Shown here: positions 46,170 to 58,730 of the stretch, in pieces
Layout: every line of letters starts with the position of its first letter
How positions within the stretch are numbered: the stretch's first letter is position 1
Assembly: GCA_951230915.1 (NCBI GenBank)
Contig: OX579634.1
Location: forward strand, 55,007,570-55,071,569
Length of the DNA: 64,000 nt
Source: Antitrichia curtipendula
Taxonomy: Eukaryota > Streptophyta > Bryopsida > Hypnales > Leucodontaceae
Reading direction: 5' to 3'
Notes under the pieces: model-generated
Database searches by the model: none
Told to the model about the DNA's origin: nothing
What the model saw: the letters and a program-made list of their open reading frames with translations, nothing else
Program-made: the position numbers and the translations under genes

Positions 46170-48423
46170 TCAAGACAATGAAGGGCCAAATACAGAAGTT
46201 GAAGTGCTAGTACTAGGACCTGCAGGTGTGGCTGAATTAGACAAATAGGCAGTCGGGTTAGCATAAAGAAACTTGTACTTTGTTTCATGCTTCCACATGG
46301 GTATGGCATCCGTCAAAATAGCATCATACTCTTCTTCCGGTCCCTCTAAAGCAACTCTAAGCAAAGCATCCAGGTTTTTGCTTCCCAATCTATTCCTCAC
46401 ACAAGTTTTAATCAAATTCTGAATGCTAAAAGCTCTCTCACAAGTAGCAGTGGAAACGCACTGCACTCTAGCAATTTCAGCAAGAATAAGCAAATTTGGG
46501 TACCTGATTTGTAGGGCATGATTCCAAGTAATCATACCCCACAAATCTTGGAAGGTTTTGTCACCCCATTCAGTTGTACACTGTAATTTAAAGGAAAGAA
46601 ACTCCCGCTTACAAGCCTGTACATCCAAAAAGGGGGGGAAGGAAAAACCTAAATGAGACTGATCAGTTCCATAGAGCTCAAGCAAATTGTCCAACTCGGT
46701 AACTCCCCAGTTCTGCAGTCCAACTTGCTTAGACATCATATTAGAAGGATTCAATATTTTTAAGCAAGAAATTAGATCATTGTCCCGAAATCTAGCCTCC
46801 AAACCAGCACAAATGGCCTCAGCAAACGACCGCTGGAACTGCAGAGCTTCTTTTAGGTATGTTCCTAGTCTAGAACGCTGAATCTCAAAACCATGGTACA
46901 TATTTCCCCGAAGCTCAGATGGAAGCTTCCGGAGCAAACCCTTCAAAGAGCCATCAACTCCCAAAGTACATGGTAGTCGGAATCTTCGTTAAACGTTGCT
47001 GCATTCTTTTCCACAATAAATAGCATACAAATATGGGCTATCTCGGAACGTACAATGCTACCTATAGTGGTAACATCCACGAATTTGCACTGAAACACTT
47101 TTGACAACATAGCCAAGCAATGCAAGATATCAACAAGGAAATACAATATGTATATGAACTTGAACTGCCCTAACTTCTGCAAGATCGGAGAGGTTGTACA
47201 TGCATCTTTGCCCGACAGGCCACGGAAGAATTCAAGGACAGACTCCAAAGACTCGCAGAGGGTTGTGATGGCCTGCCACCAACTAAGCCAACGAATTTTG
47301 TGGTAACACTTCATGATTTTTCTGACATCAAATAACTCCTCTTGAAGTCTAGAAAGCACATGCTTGCGCTTGCTAGACTTATTGAAAAAACCAGCAATTG
47401 AGTTAAGGAGAGAGTCGACTTGGGAGGAGATTACCTTGCAATCTTGAGACTTCGTTGCATCCAAGGCCGCCAAATTTGTCTGATGAGCAACGCAGTGGAC
47501 TGCTAGCAGATAAGGATTTACTTGTTTCTTGATTTGGGATGCCACTCCACTCAAATTGCCCACCATGGTGCTGGCACCGTCGCTCCCAAACGCCATGAAT
47601 TTGCACAAGTCAAGCCCCCAGCTGCAAATGCTTGAAATCACAGTTTTGTAAATCACAGCTGAATCCTTCTTCCCCCCTTCAATCTGCACCAAACCAAGAA
47701 ACAAAGTGACCGTTAGACCTTCCTCCACGATGCTGGCAAACATGACAAGGTGTTCTATGATGCTAACATTGGTTGATTCATCAATCATGATGCTATAGAA
47801 TGTTGAATTTCGCACACGGGTAATGACTTGCTTCTGAATCACAGCTGAAATGCACATCATAAGGTCAACACAAGATTTCTTGTCCTGGTACATAGACATG
47901 GTCATCGGAGCTTTTACGGAAACCAACAGCTTGCGCAAGGCATGGAATTTAGAATAGGGTAAAGACTGCTTCCCTAAAAAATAAGCAACCCAAAAAGTGA
48001 AGCCACAGCCTCGTCGCACGCCCTCTGCCCTTGCAAGATTGCTTTTTCCATGACCTTCTGACCACTTTGTGACGCCCAAGCTAGCCGCCTGTGCTCTCCA
48101 GATCGAGCGTGGTTATGGAAAGAACTCACCTTCAAATTCTTGGCACTGTCTTTGGCATACGACGATCGCCCACCTTTATCCCTGCACACTTTACAGAAAA
48201 TCCTCGCCACATTTGGACAAAAATGTAACCAATCAAATTGAATGCCCCATTGCTCCTTCCATTGCCCTTGAGCAATCTCTGTCTCCGAAGGAGGAGTGTG
48301 GTCAACCCTTGAATCAACAGTTTCTTGCGAAGAGTTCTCAGACGCTGACGACAAGACCTCATAAACATCAGCACTCGGTTTGGCAAAGTAATGGTCCCTT
48401 AAGGACCTTTGCTGTTTAGACAT
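46170..48423 (-). pseudogene. hAT-type transposase, broken by two frameshifts
   Basis: Three consecutive minus-strand frames join into one hAT protein of about 750 residues: 47974-48423, 46943-48079 and 46170-46964. The N-terminal part holds a TTF/BED-like zinc finger (CKVC, then FHNHARSGEH). The middle has the catalytic-type motifs YSIMIDEST and FGSDGAS, plus HCVAHQTNLA and IRWLSWWQAI. The last part has the hAT dimerisation region (ERAFSIQNLIKT, RNRLGSKNLDALLRV). This resembles ZNF862/DUF4371-type hAT proteins, which bind element ends and cut and paste DNA. The breaks fall close to T/G runs, near 47990 (CTTTTTGGG) and 46960 (CTTTGGGAG). No certain 8-bp duplication or matching terminal repeats were found, so the outer ends of the element are unknown. 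Confidence 0.8.
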
Positions 48424-48437
48424 CTAGCCAGCTAGAA

Positions 48438-48560
48438 AATGCTCGCAGTCTCGCACCCGATCTAATCACACCTGAACTCGCAAAAGAATGCTCGTTGTCT
48501 TGCACCCGACCTAATCACACCTGAACTCGCAAGAGAATGCTCGTTGTCTCGCACTCTCGC
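48438..48560. repeat. 49-bp tandem repeat upstream of the hAT gene
   Basis: Units start AATGCTCG at 48438, 48487 and 48536; about 2.4 copies with the shared core CACCCGA.CTAATCACACC. Further short direct repeats (TTGGAAATC) follow to about 48750. Subterminal arrays of this kind are typical transposase-binding sites in hAT elements, which is an inference here. Confidence 0.75.
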
Positions 48561-49158
48561 TCAGAAATTGGCGCTGCAAATTGCACCGAACCTCGTGCTC
48601 GAAACCGCCCCTGATTTCACAACTCACGATCTAGCAAGCTAGCATCTTAAATCGCAGACGACTTCGCATTGGAAATCGGCACTTCGGTAGACATTACACG
48701 ATCTCGTGTTGGAAATCACAGACACACACGAACACGCTAGAAATCCAATGCCGGTTCTTGAAATTGCAAATTGGAACACCCAAATTGCAACTCCGTGCAA
48801 ACACATGATTGCTCTCGAAGACCCAAAGTTTTACAATGCAGGATTGCAGATAGGGCCGCAAGGAGCCACAAGCCCACAACGTCACAATTCAATGAATTCA
48901 CAAATCAAGATTCCTTGAACGAAGGCTACGAGGCAGCTCCGAGACTGACACGATGATTGCGAGTGTGACTGTGACAAACTCAGTGACTCGCGACACCCTG
49001 AACCCTACGGTGGTGATCAGCTGGGGGAGTGATCAACAGCTTTGATGCCTCGGCGGGAAAAATTACAAGATAAACTACTAAACCCGAGTTCTAATTTCAA
49101 ACAGTAATTGAAATTAAAGAAGACAGTAAGTTCCTCAATCCTCATAACTCAGTGAATT

Positions 49159-49358
49159 NNNNNNNNNNNNNNNNNNNNNNNNNNNNNNNNNNNNNNNNNN
49201 NNNNNNNNNNNNNNNNNNNNNNNNNNNNNNNNNNNNNNNNNNNNNNNNNNNNNNNNNNNNNNNNNNNNNNNNNNNNNNNNNNNNNNNNNNNNNNNNNNNN
49301 NNNNNNNNNNNNNNNNNNNNNNNNNNNNNNNNNNNNNNNNNNNNNNNNNNNNNNNNNN
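49159..49358. other. Assembly gap of 200 N
   Basis: Exactly 200 unknown bases. The round number suggests a placeholder, so the true length is unknown. Confidence 0.95.
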
Positions 49359-50132
49359 TGACATTCCAATCCTCCGTTCTGTCAAAAGCTAGTCAGGCGT
49401 CATCAAAACGCCCAGGCTTTTGCATAAACATGAACACGCACACTGCTGACATACCCATCTGACTCAAGCGCTTGCTTCCACATTCAGTACTCTCAGATGT
49501 TTAGTTCCATCTGGTTTGACCTTCCCTCATCATTTGCAGATTGGGAGATTGGAGACAACCTTCAAAATAGTAATTGCTTCAATTGTAGTTTTAGAACTGT
49601 GCCTGTGCATATTGCTTACACCACCTTAGTTTGCCTAGCTCGAATCTCTTGCTCCAGTAGGCGCAGTGTTAATTTCTTTATTGCTGCCCTTCGGTAGCCT
49701 AATTCATCAATAGATTCCACATTAGAAAAATCTTGAGAACATAAAACACCAATAGACAAAGTGATGGGATTAAGACCATTAATATCACAAACTTGTATCG
49801 ATAAGTTTGCACAAACATTGCATACATCCATGTGCAATCTTAACATCTTTCATGACACTGTAGAAATTCTTAGAAATCCATCCCTCTTTACATTCATCCA
49901 ATAAAGAAAATACTGTGAAGCGCAAGTTGCAAAAAGCGAGACTTCAACTGACTTGAAATCAAAAACTTTCAGTTGCTGCACCTACGTCTGTTAAGGCAGG
50001 GAGACAGCTCAATTCCTAAAGTTAAAGAGATCGTGCCAATAATGTTCCCCGGTGCACTGGCTGGAGAATCTCTCCAGCCAAAACAAGCATATGGGATTTG
50101 CATGCCAACTGTCTTCATCCCTCTCAAGTTGA
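49359..50132. other. Intergenic after the gap
   Basis: No recognised gene or repeat; short frames only. Confidence 0.4.
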
Positions 50133-51475
50133 GTGTCTAGATCAGGGAGAATTTACTGGGAGTTGTCGTCGCCCTCTCGGGACGCTTTCGACTGTACTGC
50201 ACTCGCAGCAGTAACGTGCTGGACCATAATTAGAGAACCAGGCGACCGGAAGGAAGATTTAGAATGTATGCTGGGTGGTCAAAGCTTGTGGACGCCTAAT
50301 ATATATACATATTTAGGTTTCGCTGCAAAACAACCTTCAGATCCTTTATCAAATATGTCGGTTGCTGAGTTCGAGGTTCCTTCACAAGATTCTCGTGCGC
50401 AGTCAACACTTTGATCGGCGACATGTAGCACATGATATTGACAAATTTGATTTGAATTAAAAAATTACTAATCATAAGCCTTGAAAACCTTAAAAATACG
50501 GCCAAACTTGCCCAATTATTCAATTCCCGCCCGTCATACTTGGAAGTAGGCTCAAGACAGTCAACCAAACAACCCTATCAGAAGAATGTCCACAGTTGTC
50601 TCCCCAAGAACGTACTCCCACGGCCACTCACCAGTTCCGTGACATTCACCAAACCCTCACACGCAACAAATTAGGTCACGAGAAATTAGGACCCAATTAA
50701 ACTTTCACACCAATCCCATGACGCTAAACCTGCGCAGAAGTTCCCGATCAGCATCCGGTGCATGCCAGTGAATCACTTAAAGCTGGATACCAAGGTCCTT
50801 CCACCCGCAGCTGCTCTCCAAATGCGGCATCCAGTTCGCCTTGCACGGCAATGCAACGTGCGAAAAACTCATTTTTCAACTCCGTCCCAGCTCACCCCCA
50901 GCATCCCGAGAATCATCTCCGAAGATCCAGTATCGCCCAGCAGTGTTTGATTCCGCCAGGACATATCCGTGACGGTGAAATTACCTGCAAGTACTGTATG
51001 ATAGTACAACGAACAATCCGTGGGCGCGGGGTCTAGCGAGGGAGGAGACTCTCGCTGAACAGGGGCGGAGGCGGAGGCGGTGGCGGAGGCGGGGTCAAGG
51101 GGCAGGCTGCTTGTGTTTTGGAAGGTGGGATTTGAAATGGGGTAGATCCAAGCGTCCACTTGGCAGTGGCCTGAGCTCCGGAAGTGGCGCCATGTGGAGG
51201 CCGTCCTCCGTTTAAGGCCCAGAGGAGGGCCGGGCCGGGCCTGGTAGGTGCGTGGGTCCCGAGGGGCTCGGGTAGAGGGTTGTCGGGGTACTGAAGTAAT
51301 TCACCAAGCTGCCCGCATGGTGGGGCTGTTCGTGAGGTTCTGCTGCCTTGGAAGTCGGGCAGACCGGATTAGCGTTTTGGGTCCTGCCCGTAAACGTTTT
51401 CCCCAGTGACGCAGACAGGACTTTAGATGAGCTATAAATTATGGGTTTTGCAATATTTTTGAGATTTTTTATCAA
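50133..51475. other. GC-rich island, possible gene fragment
   Basis: GC content is clearly above the neighbours and similar to the real exons elsewhere. The minus strand has frames at 51212-51475 (Pro- and Ser-rich) and 50869-51159 (with TDCSLYYHTVLAGNFTV). A CAG/GTAATT donor-like site lies at about 50987. I recognise no family, so it could be an exon, a promoter or a relic. Confidence 0.3.
51064..51094. repeat. GCGGAG microsatellite
   Basis: About five imperfect GCGGAG/GCGGTG units inside the GC-rich island. Confidence 0.85.
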
Positions 51476-52469
51476 AGTAAAGATATTACCATACCCGGGT
51501 ACAATCAGGCCCCTAATATTGTTACCTCCATAAGTGATAAAATTTCTTATGTGTCATGGAGATTTGCGCTCCCGTAAAATATACACCATCAAGTGTTAAA
51601 TGAAATGAAATGCTTACATCCCTATTTCTTTGATTTGACTTTGATAAGTGATAGTTTTAAAAAATTGGAGTAAATTGTGGGATTCAAAGATGCCAAGAAT
51701 GCACTCAAGCCTTTGAAGAATTTTTTGGAGCAAAGACCTATTGATATTTCCACATAATGGTCAAATGTTGACTATGTAATCATCATTATTTTTCTATAAT
51801 AATAAATTTCTTATACATCAATAATTTTGTAAAATATGTATTAATTTCTTCGTAAGTAATTTTATGCAATAAGATTTTCAATTTATAAACACTTATTGAA
51901 AGACACTTCATTTAACTATGCATTAACAAATAAAAATGGAATAAAAAATTGCCACCTAAAATGTCGCCTAATGATAGTGAGAAACCCCAAATAACTAAAT
52001 GAAAAATCTCATGGCAAGTGCTTGATATTGTGGCCAAATTCACTATTGATTGGTAGTGAGTTTACATGGTTGTTGAAGGGTATTTTTTCATCAATTGTAA
52101 GCAATCCCATTGATTTTCATCAAATTTCCATGCACATGAATGTGATGAATCCTTTAAAGCCAAATTATTTTTTGAAATTTTGCATATTTCCAAATACACT
52201 AAAAAGGGCATCTTTTGTAACATGTGGATTTAGTCCTTTCTTCTCTGAAAAAATTATGTAGTTCCTCGTTGAGGGGCTTTCCACCCTCAAATACTACACA
52301 CACATTCAAAGAACTCTCCCCCAAAGATTTAGGTGAAGTCATCCATTTTTCATTGTAAACAAGTTGTGATTGACCATCCATCAAATGCTTTCTAGCTCCC
52401 TTGGCATTTGAGGGGTCATCAAACCTTCTCTTCATTGAAATTTTAGAATATTTGCACAATGCCATGCTA
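51476..52469. other. AT-rich intergenic with an unassigned minus-strand frame
   Basis: The frame at 52199-52465 (88 codons, containing SLNVCVVFEGGKPLNEELHN) has a protein-like composition. It begins directly beside the TTAA element at 52470, so it may be the cut end of a larger gene. I do not recognise it. Confidence 0.3.
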
Positions 52470-52882
52470 TTAACCCATTAAGGACCAGTCGACCATTATG
52501 TGGTCGATTTGGGTCCTTTTTGGTTTGTAGAGAGAGCATGTCAATGAATTTGATGATGTGGCAAAGGGGACGGGTCTGGGGAATTGGGAAGTGAAGAGTT
52601 TAGGACAATAACTAGGCCAATCTGAGGTGGCATGTGGCCAGAGGGTTGAAAAAACCAAGACAACAACGGATGAAATTACACCAAGATTTGCTAAAAATTC
52701 GTGCTTTACAACGCACCTTCACCAAAAATTTCAATGCTAAATCCTATATCATGCGCAACACTTCCATCCGTATGGTTAGATCTCCGATAGGCACTTGCAT
52801 TCAAAAGTTTTAAAATTGCTCCCAATTGGTCATATAAAGGATTACCCACCCCCCAAATCAGCCACGGTCCTTAATGGGTAAA
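52470..52882. mobile_element. TTAA-bounded element, 413 bp
   Basis: Left end TTAACCCATTAAGGACCAGT, right end ACGGTCCTTAATGGGTAAA. The right tetramer is TAAA, one base off TTAA. No coding capacity. Confidence 0.6.
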
Positions 52883-53157
52883 GGTAGGCACCTCCAAAAA
52901 GGCACCTGACCTTAAAGTGCCATCTACAGGCTGTGTACATTTCCAAAATCAGTTATGTACCTATTTGGACGGAGCGCTTTCAGAAACAAACTTTGACCCT
53001 TAATAACTTTTGCATACGGTGTCCAAATGCCATGTTCTCTGGTGTGTTGGAACCTCCTTTCACTTGCCAACAAGAATATATGAAAATTTGACCAATCTAA
53101 TAGTATTAACTAGGCTCAGTAGCAAAAAATGTCGGTTTTGGGTGTACCCACCTTAGT
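52880..53157. mobile_element. MITE-like element with TAAGGT-type ends
   Basis: The left end AAGGTAGGCACCTCCAAAA matches the reverse of the right end, AAGGTGGGTACACCCAAAA, at 15 of 19 positions. A lone end of the same type (TTTGGGTGTACCTACCTTA) occurs at about 31389-31407. I see no certain target duplication. Confidence 0.4.
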
Positions 53158-56100
53158 GTTTGCAGCAAGCGAATTACAGTGTATTATATTTACATCACAT
53201 TACACAAGGGCCTCTCTTTCAAGCCCCATAGATTTTCACTATGAAGGGTTTTATTTTTACAAATCTCATAAAATTGAAAGGCATAAATGCTACCGATTAT
53301 GTAGTTGAAAATTTTGGTCAATATGTAATGAATGAAGTGAAATTGGGGTTACAGAGTTTGTAAGAATAACGTTACTTCCTCTTCGACCAATTGGAGGGTC
53401 AGTTTCTTGTATAATTGGATGACAATCATCATCCAGGCTCACCAACACTCACTGACCCTTCAGTTTTTCTCTGTCTTGCAATTCCAATATTTGTCACAGA
53501 CATGTGATACAGACACTTGGATGTTAGCATTCAGAAGCGTATCGAAAGTCCCTTTCGAAGTGGATGAAGAGACCAACTCATCCACAAAATTAAGTTGTTG
53601 GTGTATTTCAGGAGAAATAGTTCATGGGTCTCTTTCACAGTTGATTTAAAGCTAAGTTAGAAGAACAAAAAAACAAGCCGGAAACATACAAACAAAAATT
53701 GGAGTAAGGAAGAGGCTAGGCTGCAACTGGGATTCACACTAAATGAGTGCCATTTTTCCATTTTTTTTAAAAAAAATTCCCCTTCACACAAAATGAGTCC
53801 AGTTCAGTCCAATAGTTTGCTGTCTGACTGAATTGTGACATTTCCATGTTTTCTTAAAAGACATTGGTTCCCTGCAAGCTGGATTTGAATTGAAGCCCAT
53901 TTCAAGGCTCGTCTCCCGTCAAAGTTCAGCAGGCATTTCACTTTCATTAAGCTGGGACCAATCAGCTTCATTTGGTAGTCAATTGTAAGTCTCAATGTTA
54001 CACTATCGTTACATGATCGTGATCCAAGGGGCTGTCCAATTTAATGCACTTTTGATGCGTGAGTTCGTATGCTAAGAACACATAAGTATGATCCATTTGT
54101 TGAGATTCTTGTCTGAAATGTACAACCTCTATACATGAGAGCCTAGTAGTTGGATTTATTAAGGAATGAATAAAATTGAAGATTTTATCCGAGCTTTGGG
54201 AGCAAGTATCATCTTGAAGTACTTTGGGGCCTTAAATACTTGCAAAATTTTAGGAATTAGCACTCAATAGTACCCTTTTTATTCACTTTTGGGGGGAATC
54301 TCAACTCCTTGAAACAATTTTTAGTAATTTTTCATAGGAAGAAAAATGGAATTGGCATCTAATCCAAGTCATATCATATTTTCTTAGAGCTTTGTAGAAT
54401 TAGTTACAAAAATTTTAAGTTGAAACACAATGGTCACTAAAAGTGACCACCTCATGAATTGTACATTGTTGGTTCATTGAAGAAAGCAAAATGTACCTCT
54501 GTGTTAGTGGGTGCTTTTTGAGCAAGGCTGCTTTAAGAACATCCTACCTTACTTGCAAAACCTTAGGGATTAACACTCAATTGTACCTTTTTATTGACTA
54601 AATAATGATCAAGTAGTCAATTTATTACAAGTGAATTGGAGACAGTATAAATAAATATTATAATGGGGCTCCAACATATTATGAACTTTAGCATGGAATC
54701 TTCAATGAATAAATTCTTAAATCATGCCAGCCAAAAAACTTAGTTGTAGTATAACAAGGGTCTATTTTTAGAACTTTGGTATTTTATTCTTAAAAATTCA
54801 ATCAATTGTTTAATGCTCAAGCCGTATTTTATTTTTTTCAAAATTTTATTTTACTTATATAAATTGGATTCGGTTGACTTTCTATTTATATTCCATAATA
54901 AGATTGAAACAATCAAAAATTCTTTTAAGAAAGACATTGCAAAGCATTCAATTTTTGACTAGTTTCAAAAATTAAATTGTGGTACGTATTGCACATCTGA
55001 AGTGTCTTCTATCATGACTTTTGAAGTATGGAGTAGTTATATCATAAATTCAAACCAAACATGTCTAGAACCTCTTTAGCCGTAGTTATTTTTTTAAATA
55101 ATTTAAAAAAAATTATGTGCTACAATATCCAACTATCATGGTTGACATTTCATGACAATTAGTTATTATTATTAAAGTTTAAGAAAGTAGTTCGGCAATC
55201 ACATTTCAAAATAATAATTTTAAGAGATTTTTGTACCTCGATTATAAAAACATTAAAAGGACAAACAATTTTTTTCCCTAAGATTTGCATATGGCGGCTT
55301 CAATGTAAGGGACCCTAATCAACAAACCTCATGTCATTTATCAACCTAATGTCTTTTTCTTCTTCTATGAATAGTATATAAATGGCATGTCACTTTATCT
55401 TGTTTAATTTGTTTACCAACCTAATGATTTTTTTCTAATTTTATTAAACTTATTATCAAATATTTGAATATAATACATTTTGTCTTTGTTAGCCTAAAGG
55501 GATGACAGGGTTAATATAGTTTATTCGTGTCCAAAAAACATATGCTAAAAGAATCTAAAATCTTCCTTCAAGTGCAAAAATGATCCAACCAAAGTTAAGA
55601 TAATTCAAGTCATGCTTAGATTCTTAGTTGATAATTATAGGAGCAAGATAAAAAAAAGACCTCAGCCCCTTTATTTAGACTAATATCTAAAAATTGAAAG
55701 AGTGTCACAATTACAATTAGAAGTAATTTTTATTTGTAGAATTCTTTTTCAATAAACAAAATCATTGATGATTTTTTGTATTATTTGTGAATTTTCAAAG
55801 TCAAAACTTGAAAAAACCTTCAAGTGTCTTATTGGTGCATGTTCTAACATGCACCTTTATAAAGTTGCAAATCATTCACTAAAGACTCTATTATTTTACA
55901 TTCATGTAGAGTCATGTGTAAAGTTTGCGACATTTTACAATGTTGGTTTAACTTTAATGGACCAATTTATAAACTTCAAAGTCTTACATTTTTTGTGCTC
56001 CCATTGTGCAATTACATAGGAATTAATTTTTTTTGTATTTATTTTTTAAAGATGTAATCACATGTTTAATATAAGTCATAAAATTTTAGACTTTAAAAGA

Positions 56101-56437
56101 AAAATTGCAATTATTATGAATATTTGAACAATTAAAAAATTAATATCAAATATCAAATATACTTTAAAAATCAATAATTCTCCATAACTACATATAATAG
56201 TTTAGATCACCATGGTTCAAACCAAGTTACCATGTCATTATAATATTAAAAATTCAACCTACTATGGTTATAGGCTTGAGAATATTTTCTTAAATTTTTT
56301 CAGTTGAAATAGAAACTAGACTTGATATCCTACATTTCAATAGGTGGTCACACATCAAAGAATTATCATTTTATGAATAAAAATCATATCAAGAGCTATT
56401 AAAGACTTGCCATAATATACTACATGGCAATCAATTA
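53158..56437. other. Long AT-rich intergenic stretch
   Basis: No gene, RNA gene or bounded element is recognised over 3.3 kb. Frames are short and of low complexity. T and A runs are common. Confidence 0.45.
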
Positions 56438-57938
56438 ATTAACCCCTAAAGTACCAAGGCCTCTTCCCCATCAAAAATCACAAAGATTTGTCATTTTTAC
56501 AGCAAATAGCAAAAAAAAGTCTTGAATGCTTTTTTATGCATATCTAATCATAGGATCTTGTATTAGACTTGTATAAAAATGTATGGAAGAAACTTCACAA
56601 ACTTTGACCATGTAGATTGCAAGATATTTGTGTTTAAAGTGAAGGAAACAAGTTTTTTTCCACCTTATTCAACTACATTTTGGGGCTTTGAACCTTCATA
56701 ACTTATATTTTTTGCTCTACTGATTTTGAATTTCTAATTCACATGATAAAAATTTGAGTTGAGAGTCTAGGAAGAAAGTTCAAAAACACACATTTTATTT
56801 TCACTCATTAAAAATTTGTTAAGTAGAAGTAGGTTCAAGATTGAAGGAAAAGCTACATTGTTAATTGTTCTAAGATGGAATTGAAATACACTTATCTCAG
56901 TGGTGAGATTGTTCTAGAAAAAAAATCTTAAACTTGTGAAACTTCTTTTTTGAAAAATTGTGAAAATTGAGGTCAGAAATGAATCCTATAAGTTATTTTT
57001 TTCAAGAAGATGCTTTAATTGTCCAATAAACAAGATTGTCCATAACTTTCAATTTCACTTAACAAATCCAAATGGATTAAATCAAAGCTTCCTAGATGCA
57101 TAAAGATATAATCTATACAAAAAAAAATGTATTGTAAGTTTTTTTGAAGTTTTTTTCTACCTACCAAACTAAAAAAAGGGCTTTTTGAGCTACTCCCTCC
57201 GTCCCAAAATGATCTTCCTGTATGATATGGAAGAATTCCCGCGGAAAGAAGGAATGTGAAGATAGTGCCACAGTGGTTGCACGCCCCCACCCTTGCCCGC
57301 GAGGAACTTGAATGCTTGTCTTTTCACAAGAATAGACCGACTGGCACTGTATAAACTTTTTTATAGTCGAGGGCCCACTTGCTGTATGAGATCGGGATTG
57401 GCTACAGTTCACTTCAGTTCCGGATACTGTTTTTTGGTGTGGGAGGATCGGGCTTGACTTTTGGGCATTAGGTGAGTTGTCTACAGGGAGCCGCGGGAAT
57501 GCCAACTCAAAACGAGGGAAGAGTAAAGGACGCAACCCATAGCGCGGGAGTTTATGAAAGGATTGGACAGTGGTGCTCCAAAAAAATGCCTCTCTTCAAT
57601 CCACCACCACTCTTTCTTAAGAACAAATTCAACTCTAAAATTTTGAGGACAATAAGAATGCATCAAGCTCAACTTACCGGTAAAAAAAAATTGAATTTTT
57701 TTAATTTTCAAGCTTAATCCAGAGCGTTTTGTGTAACAAGAAGATCATTTTGGGACGGAGGGAGTATGACTTTTGCTCTCGGACTCCGATTGAAATAAAA
57801 ATTATATTTTCAGAAAGCTAATGTGATTTTCTATATTTATAAGAAAAATTCAAAAAATCATGACAAATATTGAGGCTACAGGAGCCTACCAAAAATCCAT
57901 TTTGTCCCTTGAGGGGACAATGGGATTTTAGGGATCAA
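56438..57938. mobile_element. TTAA family 1 element carrying a nested Stowaway
   Basis: Left end TTAACCCCTAAAGTACCAAG, right end TGGGATTTTAGGGATCAA (TCAA in place of TTAA). Both sides of the nested insertion at 57193-57764 align in order with 23051-23991, for example GAAAGCTAATGTGATTTTCT. Without the insertion it would be about 930 bp. Confidence 0.75.
57193..57764. mobile_element. Stowaway-type (Tc1/mariner) MITE
   Basis: The ends are CTCCCTCCGTCCCAAAAT and its reverse complement; the perfect inverted match extends to about 25 bp. TA flanks both sides (57191-57192 and 57765-57766). The 572-bp length is long for the group. This terminus is the classic plant Stowaway sequence. Frames inside are not recognised. 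Confidence 0.92.
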
Positions 57939-58465
57939 GGTTAACTCTCAATGAAGGACGCGATTGACACTAAGTGCCCAATGGACGACAAATAATTTTC
58001 TTATGTAGGACAAAAGCACAGATGTTTGTCCTTAAAATTTTGTACAAAAGGGAAGATCTTGCATAATAGTTTGACCTCTAAGGAATACTCTTGGTCTTTT
58101 TTTAAAGAATGATTCACACAATACCAAAAAAGGGTTGATTTCTACGGTGACCAGCCCAACCTTATGGGGCTAAGGGCTTCTTGCCATTCTCCATAGGTGC
58201 GCAAAAAAAATATTAGAAAATAAGAAGAGTTCCACCAATTGTTTGTCAAAGTGGGTGAGTGGAAAAGAACGATTTCATGTTTCACTAAAAACGGTGGACA
58301 ATCCCATTGGTTGAGGATCATCCCCAAGGTGACCCCAAACTTGTCCACTACAACTATGGCTTCATCTTGAGTTTTGGTAGAAGTGGATGATGACACGGCG
58401 CTTCTTCTAGTGGATGTCCGTTTGAGTATGAATGCCTTTACAAATGAAACCCAATCTTTGACCAA
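57939..58465. other. Intergenic
   Basis: A minus-strand frame at 58142-58465 (107 codons) has balanced composition but no recognised family. It may be a relic; nothing else is seen. Confidence 0.35.
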
Positions 58466-58730
58466 TCATCGGGGAAAAGCCACCCATTGTTGCAGTACTG
58501 TTTCAATGGGGTAACAATATAATATTGAAAGTGTATTGTTACAATACTTCAAGCAATATACTTTTAATAAAAATGCAATACTCCTATTGAAACTATATTG
58601 TTGCATTATTACTTGCACCACTAGTCCACTACAACAATATACTTTCAATACTATATTGTTAACCCATTGAATCTGTACTGTACTGCAACAATATTGAAGC
58701 AATGAGGGGGTACTTTCCCGATGGGCAATG
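58466..58730. repeat. Large imperfect palindrome
   Basis: The left arm (CATCGGGGAAAAG, later ATTGTTGCAGTACTG and CAATGGGGTAACAATATA) is mirrored on the right by TATTGTTAACCCATTG, CTGCAACAAT and CTTTCCCGATG. The arms are about 80-95 bp. The centre holds several copies of CAATATA.TTT.AATA. It is probably a foldback MITE. Confidence 0.7.

Noticed and set aside
45505..48992. CAGGGT... at 45505 and ...ACCCTG at about 48992 as hAT terminal repeats
   Set aside because: Only part of about 16 bp agrees, and the flanking 8-mers (CCACCAAT and AACCCTAC) do not match.
57161..57717. Several reading frames of 76-124 codons around 57.2-57.7 kb
   Set aside because: They lie across a Stowaway MITE on both strands and resemble no protein.
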